Below are positions 1-9,236 of a DNA stretch of 64,000 bases, one piece after another (within the stretch, counting starts at the first letter, position 1; the number at the start of each line of letters is the position of its first letter). Origin of the DNA: JAZGER01 sp036480335 (GTDB lineage: Bacteria; Pseudomonadota; Gammaproteobacteria; DSM-19610). The stretch covers positions 1 through 64,000 of the forward strand of contig JAZGGH010000004.1 of NCBI GenBank assembly GCA_036480335.1, written 5' to 3'. Position numbers and translations under genes: made by a program. The notes below the pieces were generated by a model. That model searched no databases. It saw nothing but the letters and a program-made list of their open reading frames with translations, and was not told where the DNA came from.

Positions 1-316
1 AGGTGTGACCTTGCTTTGCGGTACATCACTTGTTAATGGTTTTGGCATTTTCTGTTATCCTGCTTTATACCCTAAATCTATGTTATCCCAGATCGGTAGT
101 GTCTGGTAGCAGGTTGACACATAGGGGCCAGGCGAAAACCACTGATGCCGGGCTCTTCGTTGCTATTTGGGGAATTATTGATTTCACCTACCCTCCTGAT
201 AGCCTATATAGATTAAAGAATAATCAGCGCTCATCAACTTTAAAATCTGATTAAAACAGATAGCTCTTAGTGTACTCTACAATCAATAACTTGATATTTG
301 GCCAGAGGGGGCTTCC
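1..316. other. Left-end region without a confident gene
   Basis: No gene can be supported here. A plus-strand frame is open from base 2 to a TAG at 107-109 and could be the last 35 residues of a gene that starts outside the window, but nothing in it is recognisable. A 74-codon frame at 30-254 has no ribosome binding site and a composition unlike a protein. The last 20 bases carry a purine-rich Shine-Dalgarno stretch (AGAGGGGG) in front of the ATG at 317. Confidence 0.3.
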
Positions 317-2332
317 ATGGTTTTCAATTATCACTATACATTATTAATAATATTCTTATTGATCCCGTTAACTGGCCTCACAGCTGTTGCTGATTATCTT
401 AATGATAATGATATACAGGCTCCGGTTAGCGACCCATTGCTACCTAATTTATCTGATAACCGATATCCACGCATCATTATGTCTGAAACACAAGCTATGA
501 CAAATGATGTCGAGCGGTATGCAAAATATCATATCATTGCCACCACCGGCGGGCTATTGAGAAAAGTTTCCAGATTACAAGCACTCTATCCAGATGTTAT
601 CTATTTTCGCCAATTAATGGCTGCAGAATATTTGGGCTACACAGACGAAAAAGATAATATTACATGCGCCCAGTCACATGGCATTCCGTTTGAAAACACG
701 GCTTCAGCAACACAAAATTGCAAGGTTTATGCCGGACACTGGTTGTATCAGGCTGGCAGCAAACTGACTCGCAAACTCAATACGACATCCAGAACTGTTT
801 ATGTGGGGAATGCCAAACGCTTCAAAAAAAATAATTATGTCGTTATTTATAATGCCCCTGCCGGCTCATTCAAGAATGCTGAACATGCAAAAATTACCAG
901 CATTAATATAACCAACAACACACTGCAATTACAGCGCGGTTACAAATCCAGAAAACGCAGCCATAACTCTGGTAGTGTTATTGCTCATCATGCAGTAGGT
1001 CAGGGCGGAGATCCAAAAAACTGGGCCTATAACATGAGTACTCAATGCCCTACCGACGGCAATGCTAAAACCTATAATCAGGTAATGCTTGATTTTATCG
1101 TTAGCAATAAAAATCGCGATAGAAAAGGGATTGCCCACAATCTTAATATCCGTGGTTTCCTTTTCGATTCTGATTTCCATTTTGTGGCTACTAATAAAAA
1201 AATTGATGCTAACAATGACCTTGTTCAAGATAATGGGATCAGTAATGATGGTACCAACTGGTGGGGCTCAGGCATGAATGCGTTTTATTCGTCGCTGAAA
1301 ACAACTTTCCCGGACATGTACTTGAGCGGCGGCCATCATAAGGCACGTGCATTCCAGGCTGTGAATGGCGCTCAATTGGAAGGTTGGCCAGTTGATAGTG
1401 ATTTCCATAGTGCAAACCCGACTTATCAATATATTAATTCCCGTCTTTCCACCCATAGCTTTTATAACCACTTCATCAGTAAAGGGCCTGCAATTTCTCA
1501 CGCATTATCGAAAACGCCAAGCATGACTTATCCGAAAGATACCAATGCGAATTCAAATGCACCTATTCGATTTGCTTTAGGAAGCAGCTTACTTGAGGAT
1601 GGATATTATGGAGCACAGAACTCACCTGCACATCCTGATACCTGGTACGATGAATACGCCGTTGATGTGAAACCAGGTTCCATTAATTACGGTGAAGCTA
1701 TCCCTGCAGACGCTGATGTAGACCTTATTCGATCTCATCGTGGCTGGCTTGGAATGCCATTATCCTCTAAACAGCGGATCGCTCAACAAGGATTCGCACC
1801 TCAGGACTCCTTGATTCCACCTGGCACTTTCGAAAATGGCATCAGTGGGTGGTCAGGACAAAAACTCACCGTTTCACAAACGACTGATGCAATAGATGGA
1901 ACGGGCGCACTGCGCGCTTCCATCCCGACTAGCTACAGTAAAAATATAGCGTCTGCTCTAATCCAGGGACCTTCGGCCAATCTGATTAAAAATAATTGGT
2001 ACACACTTGTATTTTCTGCCAAATCATCAAAAAAAAGAGCGGTCAAAGTTAATGTAGGTGGTCATGAAGAATTTTTCTATACCACTACAAGCTGGAGACG
2101 ATTTGTTATCTCTTTTGAGGCGATAGATACCAGCGAAGCAATCTCAATTTTATTAGGTCGTGAAATCTCTACGGTATCAGTTGATTCTGTATATCTATTT
2201 GAAGGTAATGCCAATGTATTTCGACGGACTTTCGAAAATGGCATGGTTATTGTGAATGCGACACCTGAAACGAGAACCATAGACCTTGGTGGCACTTATC
2301 AGCACATTAACGGCACATTAACGGCACATTAA
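317..2332 (+). CDS. Secreted glycosidase-like protein, upstream part of a split gene
   Basis: The product has 671 residues. It begins with a hydrophobic signal sequence (about residues 5-25), consistent with export. Residues about 40-480 resemble the uncharacterised glycoside-hydrolase-like TIM-barrel families (motifs GFLFDSDFHF and QLEGWPVD); this is a tentative assignment and no substrate can be inferred. Residues about 500-610 look like a carbohydrate-binding jelly roll (FENGISGWSG). The start is supported by AGAGGGGG six bases upstream. The frame ends at a TAA created inside a tandem 11-bp repeat. Beyond that stop the same frame continues in sensible protein sequence to 4822, so this is probably the N-terminal part of one roughly 1490-residue protein. 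Confidence 0.7.
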   Translation: MVFNYHYTLLIIFLLIPLTGLTAVADYLNDNDIQAPVSDPLLPNLSDNRYPRIIMSETQAMTNDVERYAKYHIIATTGGLLRKVSRLQALYPDVIYFRQLMAAEYLGYTDEKDNITCAQSHGIPFENTASATQNCKVYAGHWLYQAGSKLTRKLNTTSRTVYVGNAKRFKKNNYVVIYNAPAGSFKNAEHAKITSINITNNTLQLQRGYKSRKRSHNSGSVIAHHAVGQGGDPKNWAYNMSTQCPTDGNAKTYNQVMLDFIVSNKNRDRKGIAHNLNIRGFLFDSDFHFVATNKKIDANNDLVQDNGISNDGTNWWGSGMNAFYSSLKTTFPDMYLSGGHHKARAFQAVNGAQLEGWPVDSDFHSANPTYQYINSRLSTHSFYNHFISKGPAISHALSKTPSMTYPKDTNANSNAPIRFALGSSLLEDGYYGAQNSPAHPDTWYDEYAVDVKPGSINYGEAIPADADVDLIRSHRGWLGMPLSSKQRIAQQGFAPQDSLIPPGTFENGISGWSGQKLTVSQTTDAIDGTGALRASIPTSYSKNIASALIQGPSANLIKNNWYTLVFSAKSSKKRAVKVNVGGHEEFFYTTTSWRRFVISFEAIDTSEAISILLGREISTVSVDSVYLFEGNANVFRRTFENGMVIVNATPETRTIDLGGTYQHINGTLTAH

Positions 2333-2346
2333 CGGCACATTAACGG
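2303..2346 (+). repeat. Four tandem copies of an 11-bp unit that break a coding frame
   Basis: The unit CACATTAACGG is repeated four times without mismatch, followed by a partial CACA. Because 11 is not a multiple of three, successive copies are read in different frames, and the third contributes GCA CAT TAA, the stop at 2330-2332. With one copy the frame reads HINGTQDSQINNGML and joins the flanking frames. Two copies reach a TAA in a shifted frame shortly after the repeat, and three or more always meet the internal TAA. Slipped-strand expansion from one copy is the simplest explanation. Confidence 0.9.
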
Positions 2347-2374
2347 CACACAGGATAGCCAGATAAACAATGGC

Positions 2375-4822
2375 ATGCTGGTCAGTTCAGTGGTTATTGC
2401 CCCCTGGGATGCCTACCTGATGGTCAATGAAATAATGCCGATCCCCATCATTGCTGTCGAGCCGTCATCCATTGATTTTGGCTCGGTGATACAACCACTG
2501 AACAACACTCACACTTTGGATATCATCAACAATGGAAATGATGATCTGATAATTGATCATATCAACTTGTGTACTGGCACCTCATCTGAATTTTTCATCA
2601 ATGCTTTACAGACCACAACCATCACTCCGAGAACATCAATTTCCATAACGGTTCACTATACACCAACTGATTCCGCTATTAACGGCGATATCGGTTGTTT
2701 AGAAATTATCAGTAACGATGCATCGAGTCCTGTAATGTATGTAGATCTCGCGGGTGTTGGCACCGACGATCTTGAATCTCCGGTCATCACAGCACCACCT
2801 GACATTACCGTTGAAGCGCAAGGACTGTTAACTCTTATTGATATTGGAACGGCCACGGCAACGGATAACGTGCAGGTCAATGGATTAGTCAGTAATGATG
2901 CACCTGCCAGCGGTGAATTTATGACAGGCACAACAATTGTTACCTGGACGGCTACAGACCTGACGGGCAATATTGGCTCGGCCTTGCAAACCATCACTGT
3001 ACAGGACACTATACCGCCCGACTTAACGCTACCTGATGATATAGAAACAATCGCAGATACGGCAACTGGCAAACAGATTTTCTTCAGTGTCAATTCAGTG
3101 GATCAGTCTGATCCACTGCCAGAGATCAGTTGCTCGCACTCGTCAGGGGACGAATTCCCGATTGCTGAGACAACGGTTAACTGTACAGCAACAGATACCA
3201 GTGACAATCAAACATCCGCTAGCTTTAAAGTCGCCGTACGTTCTGCAACGATAAATTTATTACCGAACGCCCTGGATTTTGGGACCGTTGCGGTTGGTGA
3301 AACGGCGAGCCATGATTTTCGTATTTTTAATGGCAACCCAACTGCAATAGAAATAACAGCAATTGAAAGCTGTACGCCAGGTAGCGCTTTCAGTTTTGCT
3401 ACTTTAGCTGCACCCGTTCAAGTCGAAACAAATACTCACATCACGCTGAGTATTCGCTATACACCCATTCTGGAACAAACGGATATCAACTGTTTTAATG
3501 TTCTTAGCAACGATCCAGTAAATCCAGCAGTACAGCTGTCAGTGACAGGCACAGGAAATCTACAGATACCCGATATTAGCCTCAACAAAGTCTCTGTAGA
3601 TTTCGGAGAAACCGAAATTGGAAAGATAGCAACTCAGTCAGTATTGATCAGCAACATAGGTAACACGACGTTGACAGTTGACTCAGTTGCATTATGTGGT
3701 AGTAGCAGCGATGAATTCAGTTTTACGCCTCTTACTGTTAGCTCCATTGAACCCGGCAGTACAACTACGCTCGAAATGATGTATACGCCAATAGGCACTG
3801 GGATAGATAGCGCATGCTTCTTAATCAATAGCAATGATCCAGATACAGGTCAGCTACAACTCGATATCAATGCTTCAGGGCGCTACCCCGCCGGTCGTCT
3901 CGGTGATTTTGTCTGGCGGGATTTAAACTCAAATGGTCGGCAGGACACAGGAGAGCCAGGACTTGCAAATGTTGCTGTAAATATGTGGTTAAACTGTGAC
4001 CCAAATACTCAACTAACAACCCTGACTGACAATGACGGCGCTTTCAGTTTCACTAATCTGCCAGAAGGCAATTATCAGTTAGAATTCATAAAACCTGTTG
4101 GCTACAACTTCAGTCCCGCAGCAAATGTTCCCGGTAATAATATTATTGACAGCAACCCAAATCCTTTGACGGGCCTGGATACCTGCCAGCCTCTGGCAAA
4201 CAACCAGATTAGCAATGGACTTGATGCGGGATTGTATATTGATACAGGCCAAGTGGCGGATACTCTGACCGTCATACGTGCTATTTATTTTTCCGCGGAT
4301 AACAGAATCTGGATCAAGGCCGACTCTGATGCAAGCCCGCCCGGTTCCTCAGCTATCACTGCCACAATCGTAAGCGGTGGCATCGAAACGGTGCTTGGCC
4401 CAGTTCAGTGGAATGCAGGAAAAAATGCCTATCAGCAAACCTTCAGAAACCTCGGTGCAGTGCCCGACTCGATCATTCTGACCAGTGCGACAGGAGGATC
4501 AGTAACAGCCCCCGTTGAAGGTGGTGGTGGCGGATCATCAACCGGCAGTGCTGACACATTATCCGTTGTACGTGCCATTTATTTTTCCGCGGATAACAGA
4601 ATCTGGATCAAGGCCGACTCTGATGTAAGCCCGGCAGGTTCCTCGTCCATCACTGCCACAATCATAAACGGTGGCGTCGAAACGGTACTAGGCCAGGTTC
4701 AGTGGAATGCAGGAAAAAATGCCTATCAGCAAACCTTCAAAAATATTTCAGCCATACCTGACAAGGTAAAACTGGAGAGTAACCTCGGTGGCACCATAAC
4801 CGGATCGGTGGACGTACAGTAG
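2375..4822 (+). CDS. HYR / choice-of-anchor-D / SdrD-B-like protein, downstream part of the split gene
   Basis: This is an 815-codon frame in phase with the upstream glycosidase-like frame. In order it holds an anchor-D/ASH-like beta-sandwich (about residues 30-135), two HYR-like repeats (about 135-290), two more anchor-D-like domains (about 292-500), an SdrD-B-like domain (GRLGDFVWRDLNSNGRQDTG, about 505-620) and two near-identical modules of about 90 residues (from about 628 and 726) joined by a Gly/Ser linker. Such domains are typical of large extracellular proteins. It has no signal peptide and no convincing ribosome binding site at 2375, so as it stands it would be made poorly or not at all. 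It is best read as the C-terminal part of the gene starting at 317. Confidence 0.65.
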   Translation: MLVSSVVIAPWDAYLMVNEIMPIPIIAVEPSSIDFGSVIQPLNNTHTLDIINNGNDDLIIDHINLCTGTSSEFFINALQTTTITPRTSISITVHYTPTDSAINGDIGCLEIISNDASSPVMYVDLAGVGTDDLESPVITAPPDITVEAQGLLTLIDIGTATATDNVQVNGLVSNDAPASGEFMTGTTIVTWTATDLTGNIGSALQTITVQDTIPPDLTLPDDIETIADTATGKQIFFSVNSVDQSDPLPEISCSHSSGDEFPIAETTVNCTATDTSDNQTSASFKVAVRSATINLLPNALDFGTVAVGETASHDFRIFNGNPTAIEITAIESCTPGSAFSFATLAAPVQVETNTHITLSIRYTPILEQTDINCFNVLSNDPVNPAVQLSVTGTGNLQIPDISLNKVSVDFGETEIGKIATQSVLISNIGNTTLTVDSVALCGSSSDEFSFTPLTVSSIEPGSTTTLEMMYTPIGTGIDSACFLINSNDPDTGQLQLDINASGRYPAGRLGDFVWRDLNSNGRQDTGEPGLANVAVNMWLNCDPNTQLTTLTDNDGAFSFTNLPEGNYQLEFIKPVGYNFSPAANVPGNNIIDSNPNPLTGLDTCQPLANNQISNGLDAGLYIDTGQVADTLTVIRAIYFSADNRIWIKADSDASPPGSSAITATIVSGGIETVLGPVQWNAGKNAYQQTFRNLGAVPDSIILTSATGGSVTAPVEGGGGGSSTGSADTLSVVRAIYFSADNRIWIKADSDVSPAGSSSITATIINGGVETVLGQVQWNAGKNAYQQTFKNISAIPDKVKLESNLGGTITGSVDVQ
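4258..4812 (+). repeat. Tandem duplication of a C-terminal module
   Basis: Two copies of a module of about 90 codons lie 294 bp apart. About 49 bases around 4283 and 4577 are identical, and another long identical stretch lies near 4402 and 4696. Both copies share the protein motifs YFSADNRIWIKADSD and VQWNAGKNAYQQTF. The high DNA identity points to a recent duplication. Confidence 0.85.
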
Positions 4823-4901
4823 GAATCTAGGAAATAGAAGCTGCAGATAACAGGCACTATCGATTTTTTGTCTGGGTTCAAGTGCAATTTTCGAGCTAAA
4901 G

Positions 4902-5774
4902 CTATTCAGCAGAGTAAATTTCCCGGATAAACTTCATAAAAGCATGCACTTTCGCTGTGCGGCGTAAATCCGGGTGGGTCAAAACCCATATATCCTTAGT
5001 CAACTCATCTGGAGGCTCACAGACGGGCTGAAGAATCGCTTCAGGGTCAGCAAGAAAACCAGGTAATATGGCTACCCCCATATGATTTTTTGCAGCCTCA
5101 AACAGACTCAGCACACTGGTACTGCGAAAAACGATAGGTGCTTGCGGATATTTCCGGGCAAGCCATTTAACGGCAGGACAGGCGTTGAACGTTTCGCTGT
5201 AACTGAGCCATTTGTGGTTGGCCAGCGTTTTGTCCGGATTTTTCTGCAGATATTCAATAGATGCATAAGGAGCATACCTCAGTGTACAGAGGCGTTGTCC
5301 AACCAGTGTTTCCTGAGGCGATGAGGTGCTGCGTATAGCAATATCCGCTTCGTGTTGTGACAGGTTGTAAACTTCGTTCGATGCCAGTATTTCCGTCTGG
5401 ATATCCGGATAGCGTTGATGGAAACTGGCCAGCAATGGTAACAGGTATCCGGTTGACAGATCTTCTGGCACAGTTATTCTCAGCATGCCACTAAGCCGGT
5501 AATCTCCTCCGTGTAACTGTCTTGCCAGCTTGTGGATTTCTTCTTCAATATGCGTTGCAGAATTTAGCACAATCTCACCGGCGTTGGTCATTGCATAACC
5601 GGTGGTCAGCCGATCAAACAGACGCACACCCAATTTTTCTTCGATACCACCAATACGTCGGAAGACGGTGGAATGATTGACACTCAATGTCCGAGCGGCT
5701 GCCGATAATGAACCTTCCTTACAGACAGCCAGGATATAACGAATATCGTCCCATTCAAGTTGTTGTGCGTTCAT
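4902..5774 (-). CDS. LysR-family transcriptional regulator
   Basis: The protein has an N-terminal winged helix-turn-helix (motif SLSAAARTLSVNHSTVFRRI) and a C-terminal periplasmic-binding-protein-like effector domain, total about 290 residues as usual for LysR regulators. It is divergent from an old-yellow-enzyme gene, with about 90 bp between the starts. That is the classic arrangement of a LysR regulator controlling its neighbour; the inducer cannot be told. I chose the start MNAQQLEWDD because family members begin just before a WDD-like segment; an upstream ATG at 5801 preceded by AAGG is possible. Confidence 0.9.
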   Translation of the reverse strand: MNAQQLEWDDIRYILAVCKEGSLSAAARTLSVNHSTVFRRIGGIEEKLGVRLFDRLTTGYAMTNAGEIVLNSATHIEEEIHKLARQLHGGDYRLSGMLRITVPEDLSTGYLLPLLASFHQRYPDIQTEILASNEVYNLSQHEADIAIRSTSSPQETLVGQRLCTLRYAPYASIEYLQKNPDKTLANHKWLSYSETFNACPAVKWLARKYPQAPIVFRSTSVLSLFEAAKNHMGVAILPGFLADPEAILQPVCEPPDELTKDIWVLTHPDLRRTAKVHAFMKFIREIYSAE

Positions 5775-5866
5775 GCAAAGCCTGTTTTCATAAATAGCCA
5801 TTCACCTTGTTTATTTACACATGCTAGCATTTCTCGCGAACTAACAGCAAGACGAAGGAGTAAAAG

Positions 5867-6940
5867 ATGAACGATCAATTATTTTCCAGTTACCCGTTAG
5901 GCGGTCTACAACTGGCCAATCGGATGGTCATGGCGCCACTGACGCGTAACCGTTCAGATGCAGGCGGTGTACCAACAGATTTAAATGTAGAATATTACCG
6001 ACAACGAGCCAGTGCCGGGCTGATCATCAGTGAAGCCTCACAGATATCTGCAGAGGGTGTAGGCTATCCCGATACACCCGGCATCTACAGCGAAGAACAG
6101 GTTCAAGGCTGGCGCAAAATCACCGATGCTGTGCATCAACAAGGCGGCCTGATGTTTAACCAGCTCTGGTTTTGCGGGCGCATTTCACACCCCAGTATGT
6201 TACCGGATAGTCAACTACCGGTAGCTCCATCAGCCATACGGCCGGATGGTGAAGCGGTGACTGCTGAGGGTATGCTGGCATTTGTTGAGCCTCGTGCTCT
6301 GGACGCTGATGAAATCCCAGGCATCGTTGCGCAATATCACCATGCGGCAAAACAGGCAAAAGCGGCGGGCTTCGATGGCATTGAAGTCCATGCCGCCAAT
6401 GGTTATCTGATTGACCAGTTTTTACGCGACGGCAGCAATCAACGCACAGATCAGTATGGGGGCAACATTGAAAACCGGATGCGTTTTCTGAACGAGGTGC
6501 TGGATAGCGTGAGTGATATCTGGCCTGCCAACCAAATCGGTGTTCGCCTGTCACCGGAAAATGGTTTCAACTCCATCTCCGATTCCAATCCGGCAACGCA
6601 TTTTTCCTACATTGTTTCGCAACTGAATCAACGCGGTCTGGCTTATCTGCACGTGCTCGAAGGCGATATGCTAACTCAGAAAAGCACGCTGGATTACCCG
6701 GCACTGCGAAGAATGTTCACAGGCACCTATATGGCAAACAACGGTTATACACAGGAAAAAGCCGAACAGGCGCTGCAGTCTGATAACTGTGACCTTATAG
6801 CTTTTGGTGTGCCTTTCATCGCCAACCCGGATCTGGTGGCGCGGTTTCAACAAAAGGCTGATCTCAATACAGCGGACCAGAATACATTTTATGGGGGTGA
6901 TGAGCAGGGTTATACAGATTATCCTTATCTAACCGCGTAA
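5867..6940 (+). CDS. Old yellow enzyme family alkene reductase (NemA-like)
   Basis: FMN-dependent oxidoreductase of 357 residues that is expected to use NADPH to reduce activated C=C bonds or nitro/nitrate esters in the cytoplasm. Visible hallmarks are MAPLTRNR near the N terminus, the substrate-binding His/Asn pair in HAANGYLIDQFL, and DQYGGNIENRMRF. A clear ribosome binding site (GAAGGAG) precedes the ATG. One oddity: the family's usual QLWHVGR segment reads QLWFCGR, replacing a normally conserved His by Phe next to a Cys. The divergent LysR gene is its probable regulator. Confidence 0.93.
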   Translation: MNDQLFSSYPLGGLQLANRMVMAPLTRNRSDAGGVPTDLNVEYYRQRASAGLIISEASQISAEGVGYPDTPGIYSEEQVQGWRKITDAVHQQGGLMFNQLWFCGRISHPSMLPDSQLPVAPSAIRPDGEAVTAEGMLAFVEPRALDADEIPGIVAQYHHAAKQAKAAGFDGIEVHAANGYLIDQFLRDGSNQRTDQYGGNIENRMRFLNEVLDSVSDIWPANQIGVRLSPENGFNSISDSNPATHFSYIVSQLNQRGLAYLHVLEGDMLTQKSTLDYPALRRMFTGTYMANNGYTQEKAEQALQSDNCDLIAFGVPFIANPDLVARFQQKADLNTADQNTFYGGDEQGYTDYPYLTA

Positions 6941-6956
6941 GCTTTTTCGAAGCGAT

Positions 6957-7400
6957 TCACAAACGCGCCAGCAATGTATCCAGCTGATTGGCAAACGCTT
7001 GCCGATCACGCTGGTTCAGGGCGGGTGGCCCACCGGTGTTCACTCCGCTAGAGCGCAGGGTATCCATAAAATTCCGCATACTCAGACGTGCTTTAATATT
7101 ATCCGCCGAATACAAATCACCCCTCGGGCTTAATGCCAACGCACCTTTTTCAATGGCGTCAGCGGCCAGCGGTATATCGCTGGTGATTACCAGATCACCT
7201 TTCTCCACACGCTCGACAATGGCATGATCCGCCACATCAAAACCACCCGGCACTTGCATGAAACGAATGTATTGCGACTGCGGGATTTGCAAAGACTGGT
7301 TTGCAACCAATGTCGTATGAATACTCTTGCGTTGCGCCGCCCGAAACAGGATGTCTTTGATCACCACTGGACAGGCATCAGCATCGACCCAGATTTTCAT
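6957..7400 (-). CDS. YaiI/YqxD family protein (DUF188)
   Basis: A 147-residue protein with the family signature WVDADACPVVIK at its N terminus, a PIN-like fold predicted to bind metal. Function is unproven; nuclease activity is suspected for the fold. The start overlaps the stop of chrA by four bases (ATGA), so the two are probably translationally coupled. Length is normal for the family. Confidence 0.9.
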   Translation of the reverse strand: MKIWVDADACPVVIKDILFRAAQRKSIHTTLVANQSLQIPQSQYIRFMQVPGGFDVADHAIVERVEKGDLVITSDIPLAADAIEKGALALSPRGDLYSADNIKARLSMRNFMDTLRSSGVNTGGPPALNQRDRQAFANQLDTLLARL

Positions 7401-8749
7401 GTCAGCAACAAAGAGTAAACCAGCCCTGCAATGGCGCTACCAGCAATCACTGTCACAATTCCCAGCTTAAATCTGAACAGGGCAATGAAGGCCAGTATAC
7501 CGATTAAAGCCGCGTACCATTCAAACGTTCCTTTAAAACCTTCAGGCCACAGCACATGAAAGGCAAAAAATACCGCAAGGTTGATGATTACACCAACGAC
7601 AGCAGCGGTGATACCCGATAATGGCGCTGTGAATTTAACATCCCCCCTGGTCGCTTCCACAGCAGGCCCACCAATGAGTATGAACAAAAAAGATGGCAAA
7701 AAAGTAAACAGGGTCGCGACACTGGCACCAACCACTCCTGCCAGTAATTGCCCTTCCGGCCCGAAAATCTCTTTCGTCCAGCCACCCACAAAACCGACAA
7801 AAGCAACAATCATAATCAGTGGGCCGGGAGTGGTTTCACCCAATGCCAGTCCATCCATCATCTGTGGCGCAGTCAGCCAGGCATAGTGTTCAACACCGCC
7901 CTGATAGACATAGGGCAATACTGCATAGGCACCACCAAAGGTGACTAATGCTGCTTTGGTGAAGAACCAGCCCATTTGTGTGAGCGTGCCCTGCCAGCCG
8001 TAACTATTTGCTAACAAGCCCAGTACTAACACAGCAATAAACAAACCAATCAGGACATAGCTGATCACGCGACTCCATTTGAAACGCATGTGTTCCAATA
8101 CCGGCGTATCATCATCAATCAGCGCCACACCATAGCTGTCTTTTGCACTGCCATGATGCCCACCTGCCTGGAAATATTCTGGCACAACACGCGACCCCAG
8201 ATAACCGACAATGCCCGCCATCAAAACGATATAGGGGAACGGCACGTGAAAAACAAAAATGGCAATGAATGCCAAAACAGCCATGGCGCGTAAAACATTA
8301 TTTGGCAACGCTCTTGAGCCTATTCGATAGGCAGCAAACAATACAATTGCTGTCACCGCAGGTTTAATACCGTATAAAATACCCTGTACTAGCGCCACAT
8401 CACCCCAGGATAAATACACCCAGGTCAAGCCACAGAGAATAAATAATGAAGGCAATACAAACAGCACACCAGCAGCAATGCCACCCCAGACACCGTGCAT
8501 CAACCAGCCAATATAAGTCGCCAGCTGTTGAGCTTCCGGCCCAGGCAATACCATGGTGTAATTGAGGGCATGTAAAAAGCGGTGTTCAGAAATCCAGCGG
8601 CGTTTCTCCACCAGCTCCTGATGCATCATACTGATCTGACCAGCAGGCCCGCCAAAGCTGATAAAGCCAAGCTTGAGCCAGTAAATAACCGCCTCCATGA
8701 AAGAAACCGGTTCTGGCTTCGTTGTTGTATCCTGCTTTTTTATTGTCAT
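7397..8749 (-). CDS. chrA: Chromate transporter family protein ChrA
   Basis: Polytopic inner-membrane protein of about 450 residues built from two homologous CHR halves, each beginning with an FxxFGG motif (LGFISFGGPAGQISMMH near residue 30 and ALVTFGGAYAVLPYV in the second half); PGPEAQQLATYIG and TTPGPLIM are the matching Pro-Gly motifs. The family exports chromate, though many members have other or unknown anion substrates. The start MTIKKQDTT is preferred over an upstream ATG because family homology begins soon after it. It forms a two-gene unit with the DUF188 gene. Confidence 0.9.
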   Translation of the reverse strand: MTIKKQDTTTKPEPVSFMEAVIYWLKLGFISFGGPAGQISMMHQELVEKRRWISEHRFLHALNYTMVLPGPEAQQLATYIGWLMHGVWGGIAAGVLFVLPSLFILCGLTWVYLSWGDVALVQGILYGIKPAVTAIVLFAAYRIGSRALPNNVLRAMAVLAFIAIFVFHVPFPYIVLMAGIVGYLGSRVVPEYFQAGGHHGSAKDSYGVALIDDDTPVLEHMRFKWSRVISYVLIGLFIAVLVLGLLANSYGWQGTLTQMGWFFTKAALVTFGGAYAVLPYVYQGGVEHYAWLTAPQMMDGLALGETTPGPLIMIVAFVGFVGGWTKEIFGPEGQLLAGVVGASVATLFTFLPSFLFILIGGPAVEATRGDVKFTAPLSGITAAVVGVIINLAVFFAFHVLWPEGFKGTFEWYAALIGILAFIALFRFKLGIVTVIAGSAIAGLVYSLLLT

Positions 8750-8874
8750 TCTATCCCGTCTCACGTGCGTTTCTGAAGGCGCATAATAACAGAAAGCCAA
8801 TCACCTGAAGGCAGCATAGACGACCATGGCAAGTAACTATATGATAGCGGCTGAAACAGAGTGAGGAGAAGTTT

Positions 8875-9234
8875 GTGTCAGCAGAGAAAAAAACGGTCAT
8901 CTACCACAACCCGCGTTGCAGCAAATCACGGCAAACACTGGAATTATTGAATGAGAAACAGATCGATGCCGAAATTATTGAATATCTGAAAACACCGCCT
9001 GATACGACTGAGATAAAACATATTCTAAAAATGCTGGGGCTAAAACCACGCGAGTTGATGCGCACCTGGGAAACAGAATATAAGGAAGCTGGGCTCGACA
9101 ATCCCGATCTGACAAATGATCAATTGATACAGAGTATGGTGGATCATCCAAAAGTCATTCAACGCCCGATCGTTATCAAAGACGGCAAGGCAGCGATTGG
9201 CCGACCACCTGAAACCGTACTGGATATTCTCTGA
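8875..9234 (+). CDS. arsC: Arsenate reductase, glutaredoxin type (ArsC)
   Basis: A 119-residue ArsC/Spx-superfamily protein. The nucleophilic Cys lies in HNPRCSKSRQTL and the family's C-terminal segment QRPIVIKDGKAAIGRP is intact. It starts with GTG, backed by GTGAGGAG seven bases upstream. The reaction is glutathione/glutaredoxin-dependent reduction of arsenate to arsenite. There is no ArsB/Acr3 gene nearby, so it may be a housekeeping paralogue. It is the first gene of an operon with wrbA (two-base gap) and the DUF2069 gene. Confidence 0.92.
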   Translation: MSAEKKTVIYHNPRCSKSRQTLELLNEKQIDAEIIEYLKTPPDTTEIKHILKMLGLKPRELMRTWETEYKEAGLDNPDLTNDQLIQSMVDHPKVIQRPIVIKDGKAAIGRPPETVLDIL

Positions 9235-9236
9235 TT

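Noticed and set aside
30..254. 74-codon plus-strand frame near the left edge
   Set aside because: No ribosome binding site, composition not protein-like, no recognisable motif.
8875..9234. Arsenic resistance operon
   Set aside because: No arsenite exporter or ArsR; the neighbours are wrbA and a DUF2069 gene of a housekeeping block.
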